64,000 nt of DNA from Candidatus Parcubacteria bacterium (GTDB lineage: Bacteria; Patescibacteria; Paceibacteria; UBA9973; UBA918), in NCBI GenBank assembly GCA_021731405.1, contig JAKFXN010000001.1, positions 114,369 through 178,368 on the forward strand, given 5' to 3'. Both the position numbers and the translations under genes were made by a program. Of the stretch, positions 26,207 through 34,095 are shown piece after piece. Under the pieces are notes generated by a model. It did not search any database and was not told the origin of the DNA. It saw only the letters and a program-made list of their open reading frames with translations. Positions within the stretch are counted from its first letter, which is position 1, and every line of letters begins with the position of its first letter.

Positions 26207-26241
26207 AAAAGGCCCCCATCCTGAGATGAGAGCCTTCTTTT
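26207..26241 (-). terminator. Terminator of the L,D-transpeptidase gene
   Basis: A stem pairing GGCTCTCATC with GATGGGGGCC (imperfect) followed on the minus strand by TTTTATTTTA, starting 17 bases after the stop at 26258. Confidence 0.7.
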
Positions 26242-26257
26242 GTGGTCACTTTTCTGC

Positions 26258-27073
26258 TCAAAGTGCATGTCTTTGAAACGTGTTACCACGTATCAAAACG
26301 ACTTCAATCCCCTCTTTGACCGCCTGCGGACCAAGGAGATCAATGAGTTCCCGAATCGCTTCGTTAGTGAGGCGAGTGCAACCGAGCGTTTCCTGCTCCC
26401 AGAACGCTCCAGCTTTGTAGCCAGACGTGCCATGAACATGAATCGCTTCCCAACCCCGCACACCCTGCCAACTGATGAGGAATTTTGCTTCCCCCATCAT
26501 GTTGTCAGGATGCCCAGGTGGCAAACAGCCTTTTTGCAAATGCCGGTAGATGCGCCGGGCTTGCGCTTTTGGGCACCAAGAGGGTTTGAGGTCGATGTCG
26601 CGTACCCAGCCGCGTACTTCACTGTGCGGCAAGAAACTCGGCTCGGGTGTCATGACCGCATAACCGACCACTGGCTCATAGAGACCGTCTCCAACCTTTC
26701 GGTAGTAAAGAAGCTCTTTGGCTGTGTAGTCGATGATGAGCACATGAGCTGCGTTACTTTTGACCGACATGGTTTCTGGTGGAGTGAAAACTCCACCTTC
26801 AATTACCTGTCCGCCATCAACCTGCCGCACGGTAAAGCGTCCGAAGCGGACGGTATTCTCTGTTGGTGCTTGAAGCTCCTGCGTCGTGGATAGATCAGCT
26901 GCAAAACTATTTGTCGTGCAGCCAAGGACACCCGTGACAGTCAGAGCAGCAAGGACAAGGCGGACCAGCCAATGCAGCAGAAACTCGTTCCACATCACAG
27001 TGAGTGCCGCAATGATGAAAACTACCAGACCTCCTAAAGCAAATTGATGCTTGGTTTGAGTTCGCATTCGCAT
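26258..27073 (-). CDS. L,D-transpeptidase (YkuD family)
   Basis: A 271-residue exported protein. After one or two N-terminal hydrophobic segments (residues about 10-50) it carries a YkuD domain: VLIIDYTAKELLYYR, then AIHVHGTSGYKAG and the catalytic LGCTRLTNEAIREL with cysteine and arginine in place. It should cross-link or attach proteins to peptidoglycan by L,D-transpeptidation. The start at 27073 is favoured by ATAAGGA 7-8 bases upstream and a TATAAT box at 27118-27113. The upstream ATG at 27124 would lie before the promoter. SD-type gene, so part of the cassette class. Confidence 0.82.
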   Translation of the reverse strand: MRMRTQTKHQFALGGLVVFIIAALTVMWNEFLLHWLVRLVLAALTVTGVLGCTTNSFAADLSTTQELQAPTENTVRFGRFTVRQVDGGQVIEGGVFTPPETMSVKSNAAHVLIIDYTAKELLYYRKVGDGLYEPVVGYAVMTPEPSFLPHSEVRGWVRDIDLKPSWCPKAQARRIYRHLQKGCLPPGHPDNMMGEAKFLISWQGVRGWEAIHVHGTSGYKAGAFWEQETLGCTRLTNEAIRELIDLLGPQAVKEGIEVVLIRGNTFQRHAL

Positions 27074-27112
27074 GCTATTTTCCTTATGAAGTGAAAGATC
27101 AAGACTGTGTGT

Positions 27113-27141
27113 ATTATAACACATTTTATTAAAAAAGCAAA
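27113..27141 (-). promoter_or_regulatory. Promoter of the L,D-transpeptidase gene
   Basis: TATAAT at 27118-27113 is perfect; a weak -35 (TTTGCT, 27141-27136) lies 17 bases upstream. Leader of about 35 bases. Confidence 0.65.
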
Positions 27142-27165
27142 AAACCCAGCTGTTAGCTGAGTTTT
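27141..27165 (-). terminator. Terminator-like hairpin
   Basis: AAAACCCAGCT/AGCTGAGTTTT with a 3-base loop and one mismatch, followed on the minus strand by TTTTTTGCTTTTTT. It would end any transcript coming from 27170-27425. Confidence 0.6.
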
Positions 27166-27169
27166 ACAA

Positions 27170-27425
27170 TTGGTCTCTATACATAAGGAACGAAAATCTA
27201 CGGAAGGATATGCAATATCTTAATAAGTTCGGGTCGCCGCCAGTAGTCAGTTTCCTGCCAGTGGTAGTCGCCTGTAAGTACTAAGATGGTGAAAAGTGGT
27301 CAAGCCAAGTTTCATCCGTGCACCTGCGCTAGATTGCCTCGTAGTTGGTCAAGCCAAAGACAAGGTCAATCGTAGACAGTTTGGTAAAAAAATAATCTTA
27401 CCCAACTATCCACTAAAGAATGTGG
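27170..27425 (-). other. Gap between terminators, no gene recognised
   Basis: About 255 bases bounded by a hairpin on one side and a terminator on the other. On the minus strand TTGGCTTGACCA occurs twice 48 bases apart and TTGACC three times. The only frame of note is a 22-codon ATG frame near 27315 without a Shine-Dalgarno. It could hold a small RNA or decayed sequence. Confidence 0.4.
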
Positions 27426-27427
27426 TC

Positions 27428-27456
27428 ACGAACGAGGACCTACGGTCCTCGTTCGT
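27428..27456 (-). terminator. Strong hairpin after the secreted-protein operon
   Basis: A 13-bp perfect stem ACGAACGAGGACC/GGTCCTCGTTCGT with a TAC loop, 5 bases after the stop at 27462. No U tract follows, so it may be a 3'-stabilising or Rho-assisted end. Confidence 0.65.
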
Positions 27457-27461
27457 TTCCT

Positions 27462-28736
27462 TTACGCCGCTTTGGGCGGCGTTGCTGCTTCCACACCGCG
27501 GATGCGATGTGTGCCGTCAACTGCGAGCCTGGCGGCCCGATAGATGACATCCTGCAGGTTGTCAGGATTGACACCTTTGGTGACTTCATCGAGGCCGCGG
27601 ACAGCGAGCAGGTTGCTGGTGGCGCAGGCCTCGATCTCAATCAGCCGCTTTTCTGCGCCGACAGTGAGTTCAAACCGGCGCTTTCCATTCGACTCGATGA
27701 GCCTTTTCAGATCACCATCGAAGCCGTCTGGGAAAAGTACCCTTTGATACCCACTCACCTTCTTCATCAGCGTCACCTCTGCGGCCACAGCCTGCACTTC
27801 CTGCTTGGCAGAAAGAGCGGCCGCTTTGGCCGAGTTGACTTTGTCTTCCACTTGCGTGACCATCTCCTTCACCACCTTCACATCAGCTTTGCTTGCGCGC
27901 CGCATCAGGTAGATGGTGGCGAAGCACAGAAGGAAAAGTACCCCGATTGCAAGCAGGAGCCATGAGCCCCAAGCCAGAATCGGATTTCCCTTAAGTATGT
28001 TCACATCGGTCTGAAGACCAGCCACATCGGTTCGCAGTTTTTCCAAGTCACCCACTTTGGTTTTGAAGTCAGTGAGTGCTTTGTTGGCCGCATCGATGTC
28101 TCCATCAGTGGCAAAGCCGTCTTGGCCATCGTTGAGCAACTTCAGCTGTACGCCGAACTCTTTCAACTGCCTCGCCAGTTCCTTCACTTCTTTTTGGTTG
28201 CTGCCAGATTTGGCAACTTCCTCCTGAAGCTTTTTCACTTGGCCTTCCATGTTGGCGATCGCCATGGCTTGCTTGACGTCAGCCGACGCCGGGAAAGTCC
28301 CGCCGTAGACCGCAGCCGTTGCAACTGGGGCCACAGGCGTCACCGCAACCGAAGTTGCGGGCACTTCTGTGGCCATGGTCGCTTCGCGTTTCACCAGGTC
28401 ATCCAGGAAAAACTTTCCTGCCTGACCCATCGCCCTGAACTCGGTTGCCTTGATGGTTTCTCCGAGGTTGAGCTGATAAAGAAAAAGATTGTTGAATTCC
28501 TCTTTCTTGAGCTTGCCTTGAGGCAGTCCCTTTTTTTGGGCATAGCCGTACGCAAGTTGTACCAACACATCCGTCGGAAAAGAACCGTCCTTCATATGAC
28601 CATCTTTGATGAGGTCTTTCTCGAAATCAGGCCATCCTTCACCAGACGAATGCTTGAAAAGCGTCACTTGGTTCGCAAAGCTGACAGAAGCCAGCAGTGC
28701 CAACAGCAAGCCGACGACTTGGGCTTTGATTTTCAT
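27462..28736 (-). CDS. Exported coiled-coil membrane protein, unknown function
   Basis: A 424-residue protein: signal peptide (LLLALLASVSFA, cut before NQV), a domain of about 100 residues, an alanine/proline/valine linker (about 130-155), a coiled coil at about 165-250 (VKKLQEEVAKS, VKELARQLKE, VGDLEKLRTDVAGLQTDV), one membrane helix (WGSWLLLAIGVLFLLCFATIYL, about 257-280), a second coiled coil and a compact C-terminal domain of about 100 residues inside the cell. It could link the outside of the membrane to a cytoplasmic partner. GAAGGAAG lies upstream of the ATG. Last gene of a three-gene operon. No family recognised. Confidence 0.65.
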   Translation of the reverse strand: MKIKAQVVGLLLALLASVSFANQVTLFKHSSGEGWPDFEKDLIKDGHMKDGSFPTDVLVQLAYGYAQKKGLPQGKLKKEEFNNLFLYQLNLGETIKATEFRAMGQAGKFFLDDLVKREATMATEVPATSVAVTPVAPVATAAVYGGTFPASADVKQAMAIANMEGQVKKLQEEVAKSGSNQKEVKELARQLKEFGVQLKLLNDGQDGFATDGDIDAANKALTDFKTKVGDLEKLRTDVAGLQTDVNILKGNPILAWGSWLLLAIGVLFLLCFATIYLMRRASKADVKVVKEMVTQVEDKVNSAKAAALSAKQEVQAVAAEVTLMKKVSGYQRVLFPDGFDGDLKRLIESNGKRRFELTVGAEKRLIEIEACATSNLLAVRGLDEVTKGVNPDNLQDVIYRAARLAVDGTHRIRGVEAATPPKAA

Positions 28737-28765
28737 GACTCTTCCTTCTCACGTTTTGTTGGAGA

Positions 28766-28791
28766 CCGATGCGACAGGATTGTCGCATCGG
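28766..28791 (-). repeat. Intercistronic hairpin
   Basis: An 11-bp perfect stem CCGATGCGACA/TGTCGCATCGG with a 4-base loop between the lipoprotein gene and the coiled-coil gene. No U tract, so more likely an mRNA processing or stability element than a terminator. Confidence 0.6.
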
Positions 28792-28797
28792 TTTGGC

Positions 28798-29469
28798 TCA
28801 GTCAGCGTGCTTGGGAGCACACGCCGCGCCGCAGCCACCACTGGTTGTGACACCGATGGTGCCGTGGGTGCTGGACTGCGCCGCCGCACCAGAGTTCGTC
28901 TGGACGTTGATGAGGTTACCCCCACTGCCGCAACCACTGTCCTTGCAGCTGTCTGCTTGGATTTTTGCACCAATGGCGCCGTTGAAAGCGGACGGTACTG
29001 CAGTTGCGAAAGTCTTCAGCGTAGCGCGCAGGAAGTCTTCCTGTACCGCTGCATTGATGAAGATCTTCAGCGGGTTGCCTCTCTCGTCGTACTTGATCTC
29101 GCCGGCGTTGTCAGTCACCAGGGCAATCGCAGCGTAGGTCTCCAAGCCCATACCTCTCGGGTTGTGACCCGGGTAGATGTAGACCATTTTGGCCCGCTTG
29201 TCCCACTGGATGGTGCGAGCGGTTTCGGCACTGCCGGTGAAGATGGGACGCCCCGAGAGGTACTCGAGCCATTCCTTCTCTTCAACGATTTTGGCCTCGT
29301 CAGAGACAGCTTGGCGGTACTTGGCCCGTTCAGCTTGGCTCTTAGCTACGTAGTCCTGGTTGGACATCGTCTCCGTGGCGAAACTTCCCGAGCCCGTGGC
29401 ACAGCCTGCCAAAAAGGCAGCGACCAGGAAGAGAAAGAGGCCCTTGATGGACCGTGAAAATGCCTTCAT
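28798..29469 (-). CDS. Predicted lipoprotein, unknown function
   Basis: A 223-residue protein with a signal peptide and lipobox (FLAGC, cysteine about 22), so it should be lipid-anchored outside the membrane. The body has alternating charged helices and a region IYPGHNPRGMGLETYAAIALV; the C-terminal 60 residues are rich in glycine, serine, alanine and cysteine (GGCGAACAPKHAD at the very end). AAGGAG lies 7 bases before the ATG. Middle gene of the operon, 34 bases after the preceding stop. No family recognised. Confidence 0.65.
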   Translation of the reverse strand: MKAFSRSIKGLFLFLVAAFLAGCATGSGSFATETMSNQDYVAKSQAERAKYRQAVSDEAKIVEEKEWLEYLSGRPIFTGSAETARTIQWDKRAKMVYIYPGHNPRGMGLETYAAIALVTDNAGEIKYDERGNPLKIFINAAVQEDFLRATLKTFATAVPSAFNGAIGAKIQADSCKDSGCGSGGNLINVQTNSGAAAQSSTHGTIGVTTSGGCGAACAPKHAD

Positions 29470-29503
29470 GTGATTCTCCTTGGGGGGTTTTGGAAAGGTT
29501 GAC

Positions 29504-29884
29504 TTACTCGCAGATTTCGTACTGCAGTTGCGATGTCATCCCGCCGGATGGCTGAATGAACAACGAAGAGACGTGAAGCGGACCGCAACCAGGACAGCAG
29601 CTTTGCAGATAGAGACTAGGCAGATACTGCCCGCCCTCCACCGGCATTGCACTGCTCTGGTTCACAGGCCAACACTTGCGTGTGACCTGAGGCGGAGCTG
29701 CGACCTTGGGTGGCGCAGCTGGGGGTGCTTGAGGCACTTCCACGCGCTTCGGTGGTTCGAGTTTGGTGGGGACACCTTTTTTGGCGTCCGCCACCGCATT
29801 CCCCGCAAGCAGCAAACTGCCCACGAAAAATGCGGTCAGAAATTTCCGACCACCCATGAGGATGGTCTGAACGATTGCTTGCAT
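29504..29884 (-). CDS. Small exported proline- and cysteine-containing protein
   Basis: A 126-residue protein from the ATG at 29884 (MQAIVQTILMGGRKFLTAFF), with a signal peptide ending near ADA, a proline/alanine/lysine linker (about 38-65) and a C-terminal part with four or more cysteines (RKCWPVN, LQSCCPGCGP, YEICE), which could form disulfides. The start is chosen for AAGGA upstream; the frame to 29938 reads leader sequence. First gene of the three-gene operon 29884-27462. No family recognised. Confidence 0.6.
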   Translation of the reverse strand: MQAIVQTILMGGRKFLTAFFVGSLLLAGNAVADAKKGVPTKLEPPKRVEVPQAPPAAPPKVAAPPQVTRKCWPVNQSSAMPVEGGQYLPSLYLQSCCPGCGPLHVSSLFIQPSGGMTSQLQYEICE

Positions 29885-29957
29885 GAGAATTATCCTTCCG
29901 TAAATTGTCAAAGACCGTTGAAGAGAGCAGGATTGCATCTCTTAAGATTCGCAGAGT

Positions 29958-29986
29958 ACACTACCATACTTTTGCCAAAAAAGCAA
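29958..29986 (-). promoter_or_regulatory. Possible promoter of the secreted-protein operon
   Basis: TTGCTT at 29986-29981, 17-base spacer, TAGTGT at 29963-29958. Both boxes are weak; spacing and position about 75 bases before the first ATG are the main support. Confidence 0.4.
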
Positions 29987-30053
29987 GTATGTCGTGTAGC
30001 GCTTTTTTATTTACCTTCTCTATCTCATTTTTTATACTTTTTTGACATATAAA

Positions 30054-30091
30054 AACCGCTCGATTTCTTCCGAAGAAGAAGTCGAGCGGTT
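30054..30091 (-). terminator. Terminator of the 30123-30617 gene
   Basis: A long stem pairing AACCGCTCGA with TCGAGCGGTT, extended inward by TTCTTC/GAAGAA, with TTTTTATAT after it on the minus strand. Confidence 0.85.
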
Positions 30092-30122
30092 GAGCTTCGT
30101 CACACAAGGTGACTAAGCGGCC

Positions 30123-30617
30123 TTACGGGGCCGAAGGGACGGGACGACTCGCGTTCTGCAGCTGCATCGAACCCGCGCCGATGGCTTGGGCCCGCACCGA
30201 GGACGAGACCGGGCTGTTGCCGATGCCTTGGTTGATGGCCAGGGCGCCGGTACCGATCTGGGTGTTGGTCTCGAACACGCTCTGGTTGAAATTGCAGGCC
30301 ACGTCACAGCTGCCGTCCGGGTTGACACCCATGCGAGCGATGAGGCTCTGCACCGTGTCGATCTTGGCGAACGTTTGCACGGTGCCCTTGCCGTCACCGC
30401 CGGCGTTCTGTCCGAGAGCATCTCCGGAGGAGAGCTGCCAGGCGCTGAACGACAAGGCGGGGGCGAAGGTCGGCTGGGGCGTCGGGGTCGTGGTCACGCA
30501 GCCGTAGCAGGTGGACTGCACGTCCTGGGCCGCGGCCACACCGGTGAATCCGATGGCGGCAACGAGGCCGAAAGCGACAGCAATCATCTTGAGGGAACGG
30601 ACGAGGAACGAGTTCAT
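30123..30617 (-). CDS. Exported GC-rich protein of unknown function
   Basis: A 164-residue protein with a clear signal peptide (MIAVAFGLVAAIGFTGVAAA, cut before QDV) and a mature part rich in glycine, serine, asparagine, threonine and glutamine (FETNTQIGTGALAINQGIGN). It has three cysteines. AAGGAG lies 8 bases before the ATG at 30617. GC content is visibly higher than in the neighbouring genes, which points to transfer. No family recognised. Confidence 0.65.
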   Translation of the reverse strand: MNSFLVRSLKMIAVAFGLVAAIGFTGVAAAQDVQSTCYGCVTTTPTPQPTFAPALSFSAWQLSSGDALGQNAGGDGKGTVQTFAKIDTVQSLIARMGVNPDGSCDVACNFNQSVFETNTQIGTGALAINQGIGNSPVSSSVRAQAIGAGSMQLQNASRPVPSAP

Positions 30618-30679
30618 GGCGATTTCTCCTTGAGAGCCATTGATGAAGTGGGTGAATGCGAAATGCAAACACCCGAGGA

Positions 30680-30702
30680 TTGTCCCGCCGAAGCGGGGAC
30701 AA
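30680..30702 (-). repeat. 5' UTR hairpin
   Basis: On the minus strand TTGTCCCCGC and GCGGGACAA pair around a TTCG loop, about 65 bases before the ATG at 30617. A stable tetraloop hairpin in a leader of roughly 130 bases; could affect translation or stability. Confidence 0.6.
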
Positions 30703-30752
30703 GGGTATGACTTCCGCCACATTTTTTCCCCGCCTCATCAGAACTACCCGAT

Positions 30753-30780
30753 ACTATACACGTATTTGAATAATTGTCAA
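30753..30780 (-). promoter_or_regulatory. Sigma-70-type promoter
   Basis: TTGACA at 30780-30775, 16-base spacer, TATAGT at 30758-30753. Drives the GC-rich exported protein gene with a long leader. Confidence 0.8.
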
Positions 30781-30865
30781 GCATTCACAAAACGCTCTCT
30801 GTCAAGGTCTGTGGAAGGTGTTTTACTAGCCACTTCCTCCCCATGCTACAATGAATCTTCACTAC

Positions 30866-31438
30866 ATGAATAAAAAAGCGCTCCTCCACCTCAGTAATGA
30901 ATTTGCGCCAGTCATCGCTTTCTTTATCGCCGCTCAGTTTTTTACGTTTTATATCGCTACTGGTGTTTTGATTGTTTCCACCCTACTAGCCCTATCTGCC
31001 GGCTGGCACTTTGATAAGCGCTTCCCTGTTTTGCCAATTATCTCAGGGTTTTTTGTTATCACCTCTGGCCTCATCACCATCTGTTACAAGACGCCTGATG
31101 CGCTTATTTTTGCTGACTCGCTGTACTACATCCTGATGGGTACCACTATTTTTGTTGGACTGTTATGCAAGATAAATATTCTTAAAATTATCTTCGGGCG
31201 CACGTTTGCGATGAAAGATATCGGTTGGAATATTCTAGCCAAACGTTGGATAGTTATTTTTCTCCTCGCTGGGGTAGCCAATGAAGTCGCTCGAGGCGTC
31301 CTCTCTCCAGAAGAATGGGTGCACTTTAAAGTCCTAAAAGTCATCACTATAACTGTCTTTGGATTCTACCAATTTACACTCTCAAAACGGTACCGTATTG
31401 AAGGTGAAGCTAACGAATGGGGTCTCCGTAAAGATTAA
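30866..31438 (+). CDS. yciB: YciB/IspZ-family inner membrane protein
   Basis: A 190-residue protein with five or six membrane helices. ICYKTPDALIFADSLYYILMG and FGRTFAMKDIGWNILAKRWIVIFL are the conserved loops of the septation protein A (YciB/IspZ) family, which affects envelope and septum integrity. I use the ATG at 30866 rather than 30851, because the latter overlaps a TACAAT box whose natural transcript would start only a few bases before 30866. Converges with the next gene by a 4-base overlap. Confidence 0.82.
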   Translation: MNKKALLHLSNEFAPVIAFFIAAQFFTFYIATGVLIVSTLLALSAGWHFDKRFPVLPIISGFFVITSGLITICYKTPDALIFADSLYYILMGTTIFVGLLCKINILKIIFGRTFAMKDIGWNILAKRWIVIFLLAGVANEVARGVLSPEEWVHFKVLKVITITVFGFYQFTLSKRYRIEGEANEWGLRKD

Positions 31439-32763
31439 TCAGTACCTTCCTCAGTACCGCACGACCCTTGTTCAGTTATCACTGAGCGACGTACAACCTC
31501 CTTAAAGCCGTCGCTGTCCACACAATAAAAACCTTTACTTAAAGGTGCTTCGAGTGCCACCCTTTCACCTGAGTTATAACAAGTGACGTCATCTGGAAGA
31601 GCGAGCTCCTCACACACATACTCGTAGCTGGCATTTGAAAGATAGAGCGACTCAGCATTTTTGAGTGATAATGCCAGAAGTTGCTTTTGCATCACATCAG
31701 TCTTAAGTGAAGTCTCTGTCCATTCCCCAGTGAAGTAGCCATGTTGGTACGCAGTAGTGGCTCCAAAGCCAATGAGCGCAGTCACAAATATAACCAGTGT
31801 CAAAACAACAACGACAACTGTGCGGTAGATAGTTTGAAGTTTTGTGAGAGTCACTGGAAGTGGTTTTGCTACAGGTAAATTTTCAAGCGCTTCAAAAAGA
31901 ACCACAGTGAAGCAGAGTTGCCAAAATGAAGCAAAAAGAACACAGAGAAGAATTGGGATGACAAATACTGCTTCAAGTGTCGAAGGAAAGAGTGCTGAAA
32001 GCGCAGCCAGTACCACCATTGCTAAAACTGCCAAAAAAATGAGCGCCACACTAAAGAGGATACGTAGCAGTACTGGCCAGAAGCGACCATACACTAGTGC
32101 AGTACTGGCAGTTAAAGCGGCAATTCCCTTTTCTTTTCCTGCTATCAGCAAAAACATTGAGAACAAAAGGTAGATACTGAGCAGGAGTCCTGGAATGATA
32201 AAAAACATATATCCCACTTGTGTCAGCACCTGCACATACACACTCACCAGTGAAATCGCCACTACATTGCTTACTGCCCAAAATAAGCTGTCGCGGTAGC
32301 GTACCGATTCTTTTCGCTTTAGTAAGACACGAAGAATGGTCGCAAATATACTAATGATTCCGATAAGGACACAGAGACAAACAAAAATAATGCACGAGAT
32401 TAAGCCGAGTATCTGCCAAGAAGACTCTGGGCCCGACACAAGGAGGCTTCCCCACATTTGAAGCAAGAGAACAGCTGAAAGACAAATGACCACAAACGCC
32501 AAAATACTCTTGAGGAGAAGTGGTATCTGAGCCAAAGCGAGGGTAAAGCTGTCTTTAGCAAGTGAAGTGTATGTCGGGAGTAGGCTCGCTTCAACTCTAG
32601 GTACAGAAATCTCTGTAGATACGTCTTCCCCGCTAGCCGTCTTGTATGCAGCTTCAATAGCAGCCTCACTGTACCCAATCGCCAACATTTCATCCCGTAT
32701 CTGACTTTTGGTGTGCCCAGCTTTGATACGCTCACTGAGCGCCTGCATTAGTTGTGAATCCAT
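31435..32763 (-). CDS. Multi-pass membrane protein with pilin-like C-terminal part
   Basis: A 442-residue protein: a short N-terminal helical domain (IKAGHTKSQIRDEMLAIGYS), then about six to seven membrane helices, one further helix near 345-370, and an outside C-terminal region of about 90 residues (DVMQKQLLALSLKNAESLYL ... YVCEELALPDDVTCYNSGE) that resembles the globular part of CPR pilin-like proteins. No family recognised with confidence. The start at 32763 is set by TATCAT ending 9 bases upstream; the long upstream frame to 33027 runs antisense through pyrH. Confidence 0.6.
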   Translation of the reverse strand: MDSQLMQALSERIKAGHTKSQIRDEMLAIGYSEAAIEAAYKTASGEDVSTEISVPRVEASLLPTYTSLAKDSFTLALAQIPLLLKSILAFVVICLSAVLLLQMWGSLLVSGPESSWQILGLISCIIFVCLCVLIGIISIFATILRVLLKRKESVRYRDSLFWAVSNVVAISLVSVYVQVLTQVGYMFFIIPGLLLSIYLLFSMFLLIAGKEKGIAALTASTALVYGRFWPVLLRILFSVALIFLAVLAMVVLAALSALFPSTLEAVFVIPILLCVLFASFWQLCFTVVLFEALENLPVAKPLPVTLTKLQTIYRTVVVVVLTLVIFVTALIGFGATTAYQHGYFTGEWTETSLKTDVMQKQLLALSLKNAESLYLSNASYEYVCEELALPDDVTCYNSGERVALEAPLSKGFYCVDSDGFKEVVRRSVITEQGSCGTEEGTD

Positions 32764-32827
32764 ATGAGATATATGATACCAGCAACTGTTTGGAAAGTCG
32801 TCTAAAATTGCGTACAATGGGCACACT

Positions 32828-33520
32828 ATGTCTAACAAAGAAACCATTGTCATGTCAGTTGGTGGATCACTTATTGTCCCAGACGCCATTGATACAACTT
32901 TCCTCATCAACCTAAAGACGTTTATTGAATCGGAGACGGCTAACGGCCGTCGTTTTATTATCATCGCTGGCGGTGGAAAAACGGCGCGTCGGTACCAAGA
33001 TGCGGCAGCAGGTGTAAGTAACCTCACGAGCGACGACCTCGATTGGATGGGTATTCACGCCACTCGTCTCAACGGACATCTTCTACGCACTATCTTTCGA
33101 GACATCGCCCACCGCGTAATGATTACCAATCCTGATGAAATTCTTGATATCAACCTTGATGAGAAAGTGATTATCGCCGCTGGCTATCGTCCAGGCTGCT
33201 CGACTGATTTACGTGCGGTACAAATCGCTACCCGCGTTGGCGCTAAAAAAGTCATCAACCTCTCAAACACTGACTATGTCTATAATGACAATCCAAAGAC
33301 AAACCCTGAAGCAGAAAGAATAGAAGCGATTACCTGGCCTGAATTTAGAAAACTCATTCCCGAAGAATGGGGACCAGGACTGTCTTCTCCGTTTGATCCA
33401 GTAGCAGCCAAAGAAGCTGAGCGACTCGATATAGAAGTAGCCCAAATAAATGGTGAGCGCCTAGAGGAAGTGGTGAAGTATCTCCACGACGAACCTTTTA
33501 TCGGCACCCGCATCCACTAA
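32828..33520 (+). CDS. pyrH: UMP kinase, archaeal-type
   Basis: A 230-residue amino-acid-kinase-fold protein: SVGGSLIVPD at the N-terminus, FIIIAGGGKTARRYQDAA, AGYRPGCSTDLRAVQIA and NLSNTDYVYNDNPKTNPEAE. The last motif and the short N-terminus are like the archaeal/CPR form of PyrH. It makes UDP from UMP. TACAAT ends 9 bases before the ATG, no Shine-Dalgarno. Confidence 0.88.
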   Translation: MSNKETIVMSVGGSLIVPDAIDTTFLINLKTFIESETANGRRFIIIAGGGKTARRYQDAAAGVSNLTSDDLDWMGIHATRLNGHLLRTIFRDIAHRVMITNPDEILDINLDEKVIIAAGYRPGCSTDLRAVQIATRVGAKKVINLSNTDYVYNDNPKTNPEAERIEAITWPEFRKLIPEEWGPGLSSPFDPVAAKEAERLDIEVAQINGERLEEVVKYLHDEPFIGTRIH

Positions 33521-33551
33521 CTCAGAACAAGGTACAAAACAGCAACTCACA

Positions 33552-33579
33552 ATTTATGTATCATATATAATACATAAAT
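33552..33579 (+). promoter_or_regulatory. Palindromic operator over the promoter of the TrpR-like gene
   Basis: Two perfect 10-base arms, ATTTATGTAT (33552-33561) and ATACATAAAT (33570-33579), around an 8-base centre. The -10 box TATAAT (33566-33571) lies in the centre and the second arm ends in the first bases of the start codon. A bound dimer would block transcription of the gene. Confidence 0.8.
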
Positions 33580-33970
33580 GAAAAGTATCGTTGATGAGCT
33601 TGCATTAAAGGCGTTTTTATTAGCAACTGAAAATGCCTCTGATTTCATAGTCGTAAACTTACTCACAAATAAAGAGAAGATAGCTCTAGGACGTAGGTTG
33701 ATTATTGCTGAGGCTATAAAAGCTGGGAAGACCCGAATGGAAATTAATGAACGTATTAGCATCAGCCCAAATACCTTTACTCAGATAAAACGCTGGATTG
33801 ACTCTGATCAAAAAATATATACTTCAGCGAAAACTGTTCGCGATATTAGCCGAAAGCATGCACAGCGCCGCCAGCGAGTAGAAAATTTTAGTTATGAGGA
33901 TATGAAAAGACGTTATCCAGCACACCATTTATTATTTTCAATAGTCGAAGAACTATGGAAAAGAAAATAG
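33578..33970 (+). CDS. TrpR-superfamily DNA-binding regulator
   Basis: A 130-residue protein. Residues 20-75 (FIVVNLLTNKEKIALGRRLI, then AEAIKAGKTRMEINERISIS and PNTFTQIKRWI) match the TrpR/YerC-like helix-turn-helix fold, with MEINERISISPNTFTQIKRW as recognition region. The C-terminal half is helical and basic. TATAAT ends 6 bases before the ATG, so the mRNA is leaderless. Palindromes with the same core flank the gene on both sides, which suggests it represses itself. Ligand, if any, unknown. Confidence 0.75.
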   Translation: MKSIVDELALKAFLLATENASDFIVVNLLTNKEKIALGRRLIIAEAIKAGKTRMEINERISISPNTFTQIKRWIDSDQKIYTSAKTVRDISRKHAQRRQRVENFSYEDMKRRYPAHHLLFSIVEELWKRK

Positions 33971-34008
33971 CTTTATGTATCACGAATGATACATAAAGCT
34001 ATTTTTTT
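33965..34008 (+). terminator. Terminator sharing the operator palindrome
   Basis: An 18-bp perfect stem (AAATAGCTTTATGTATCA and its complement) with a CGAA loop, followed by seven T. It starts within the last codons of the TrpR-like gene and contains the same TTATGTAT/ATACATAA core as the upstream operator. Confidence 0.88.
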
Positions 34009-34052
34009 ATTTTCGCACAAGAGCAGTCCTCTGGAAAATGTTTGAGACAAAC

Positions 34053-34085
34053 AAAAGGCCGGAAAGCAAAGCTTTCCGGCCTTTT
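34053..34085. terminator. Bidirectional terminator
   Basis: A 15-bp perfect stem AAAAGGCCGGAAAGC with its complement around AAA. It ends the minus-strand kinase-secF-secD unit. Confidence 0.9.
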
Positions 34086-34095
34086 GTTTTGTGTC

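Noticed and set aside
28122..29457. Long plus-strand frames of 242 and 283 codons
   Set aside because: Antisense to the coiled-coil and lipoprotein genes, which have signal peptides, SDs and membrane segments; the plus frames are rich in arginine and cysteine, as GC-rich shadows are.
30109..30738. Plus-strand frames of 132 and 174 codons and a minus frame of 114 codons
   Set aside because: GC-rich overlap of the exported protein gene at 30123; no start signals, no signal peptide.
32764..33027. N-terminal extension of the multi-pass membrane protein to 33027
   Set aside because: It is antisense to pyrH and would skip the TATCAT box directly before the ATG at 32763.
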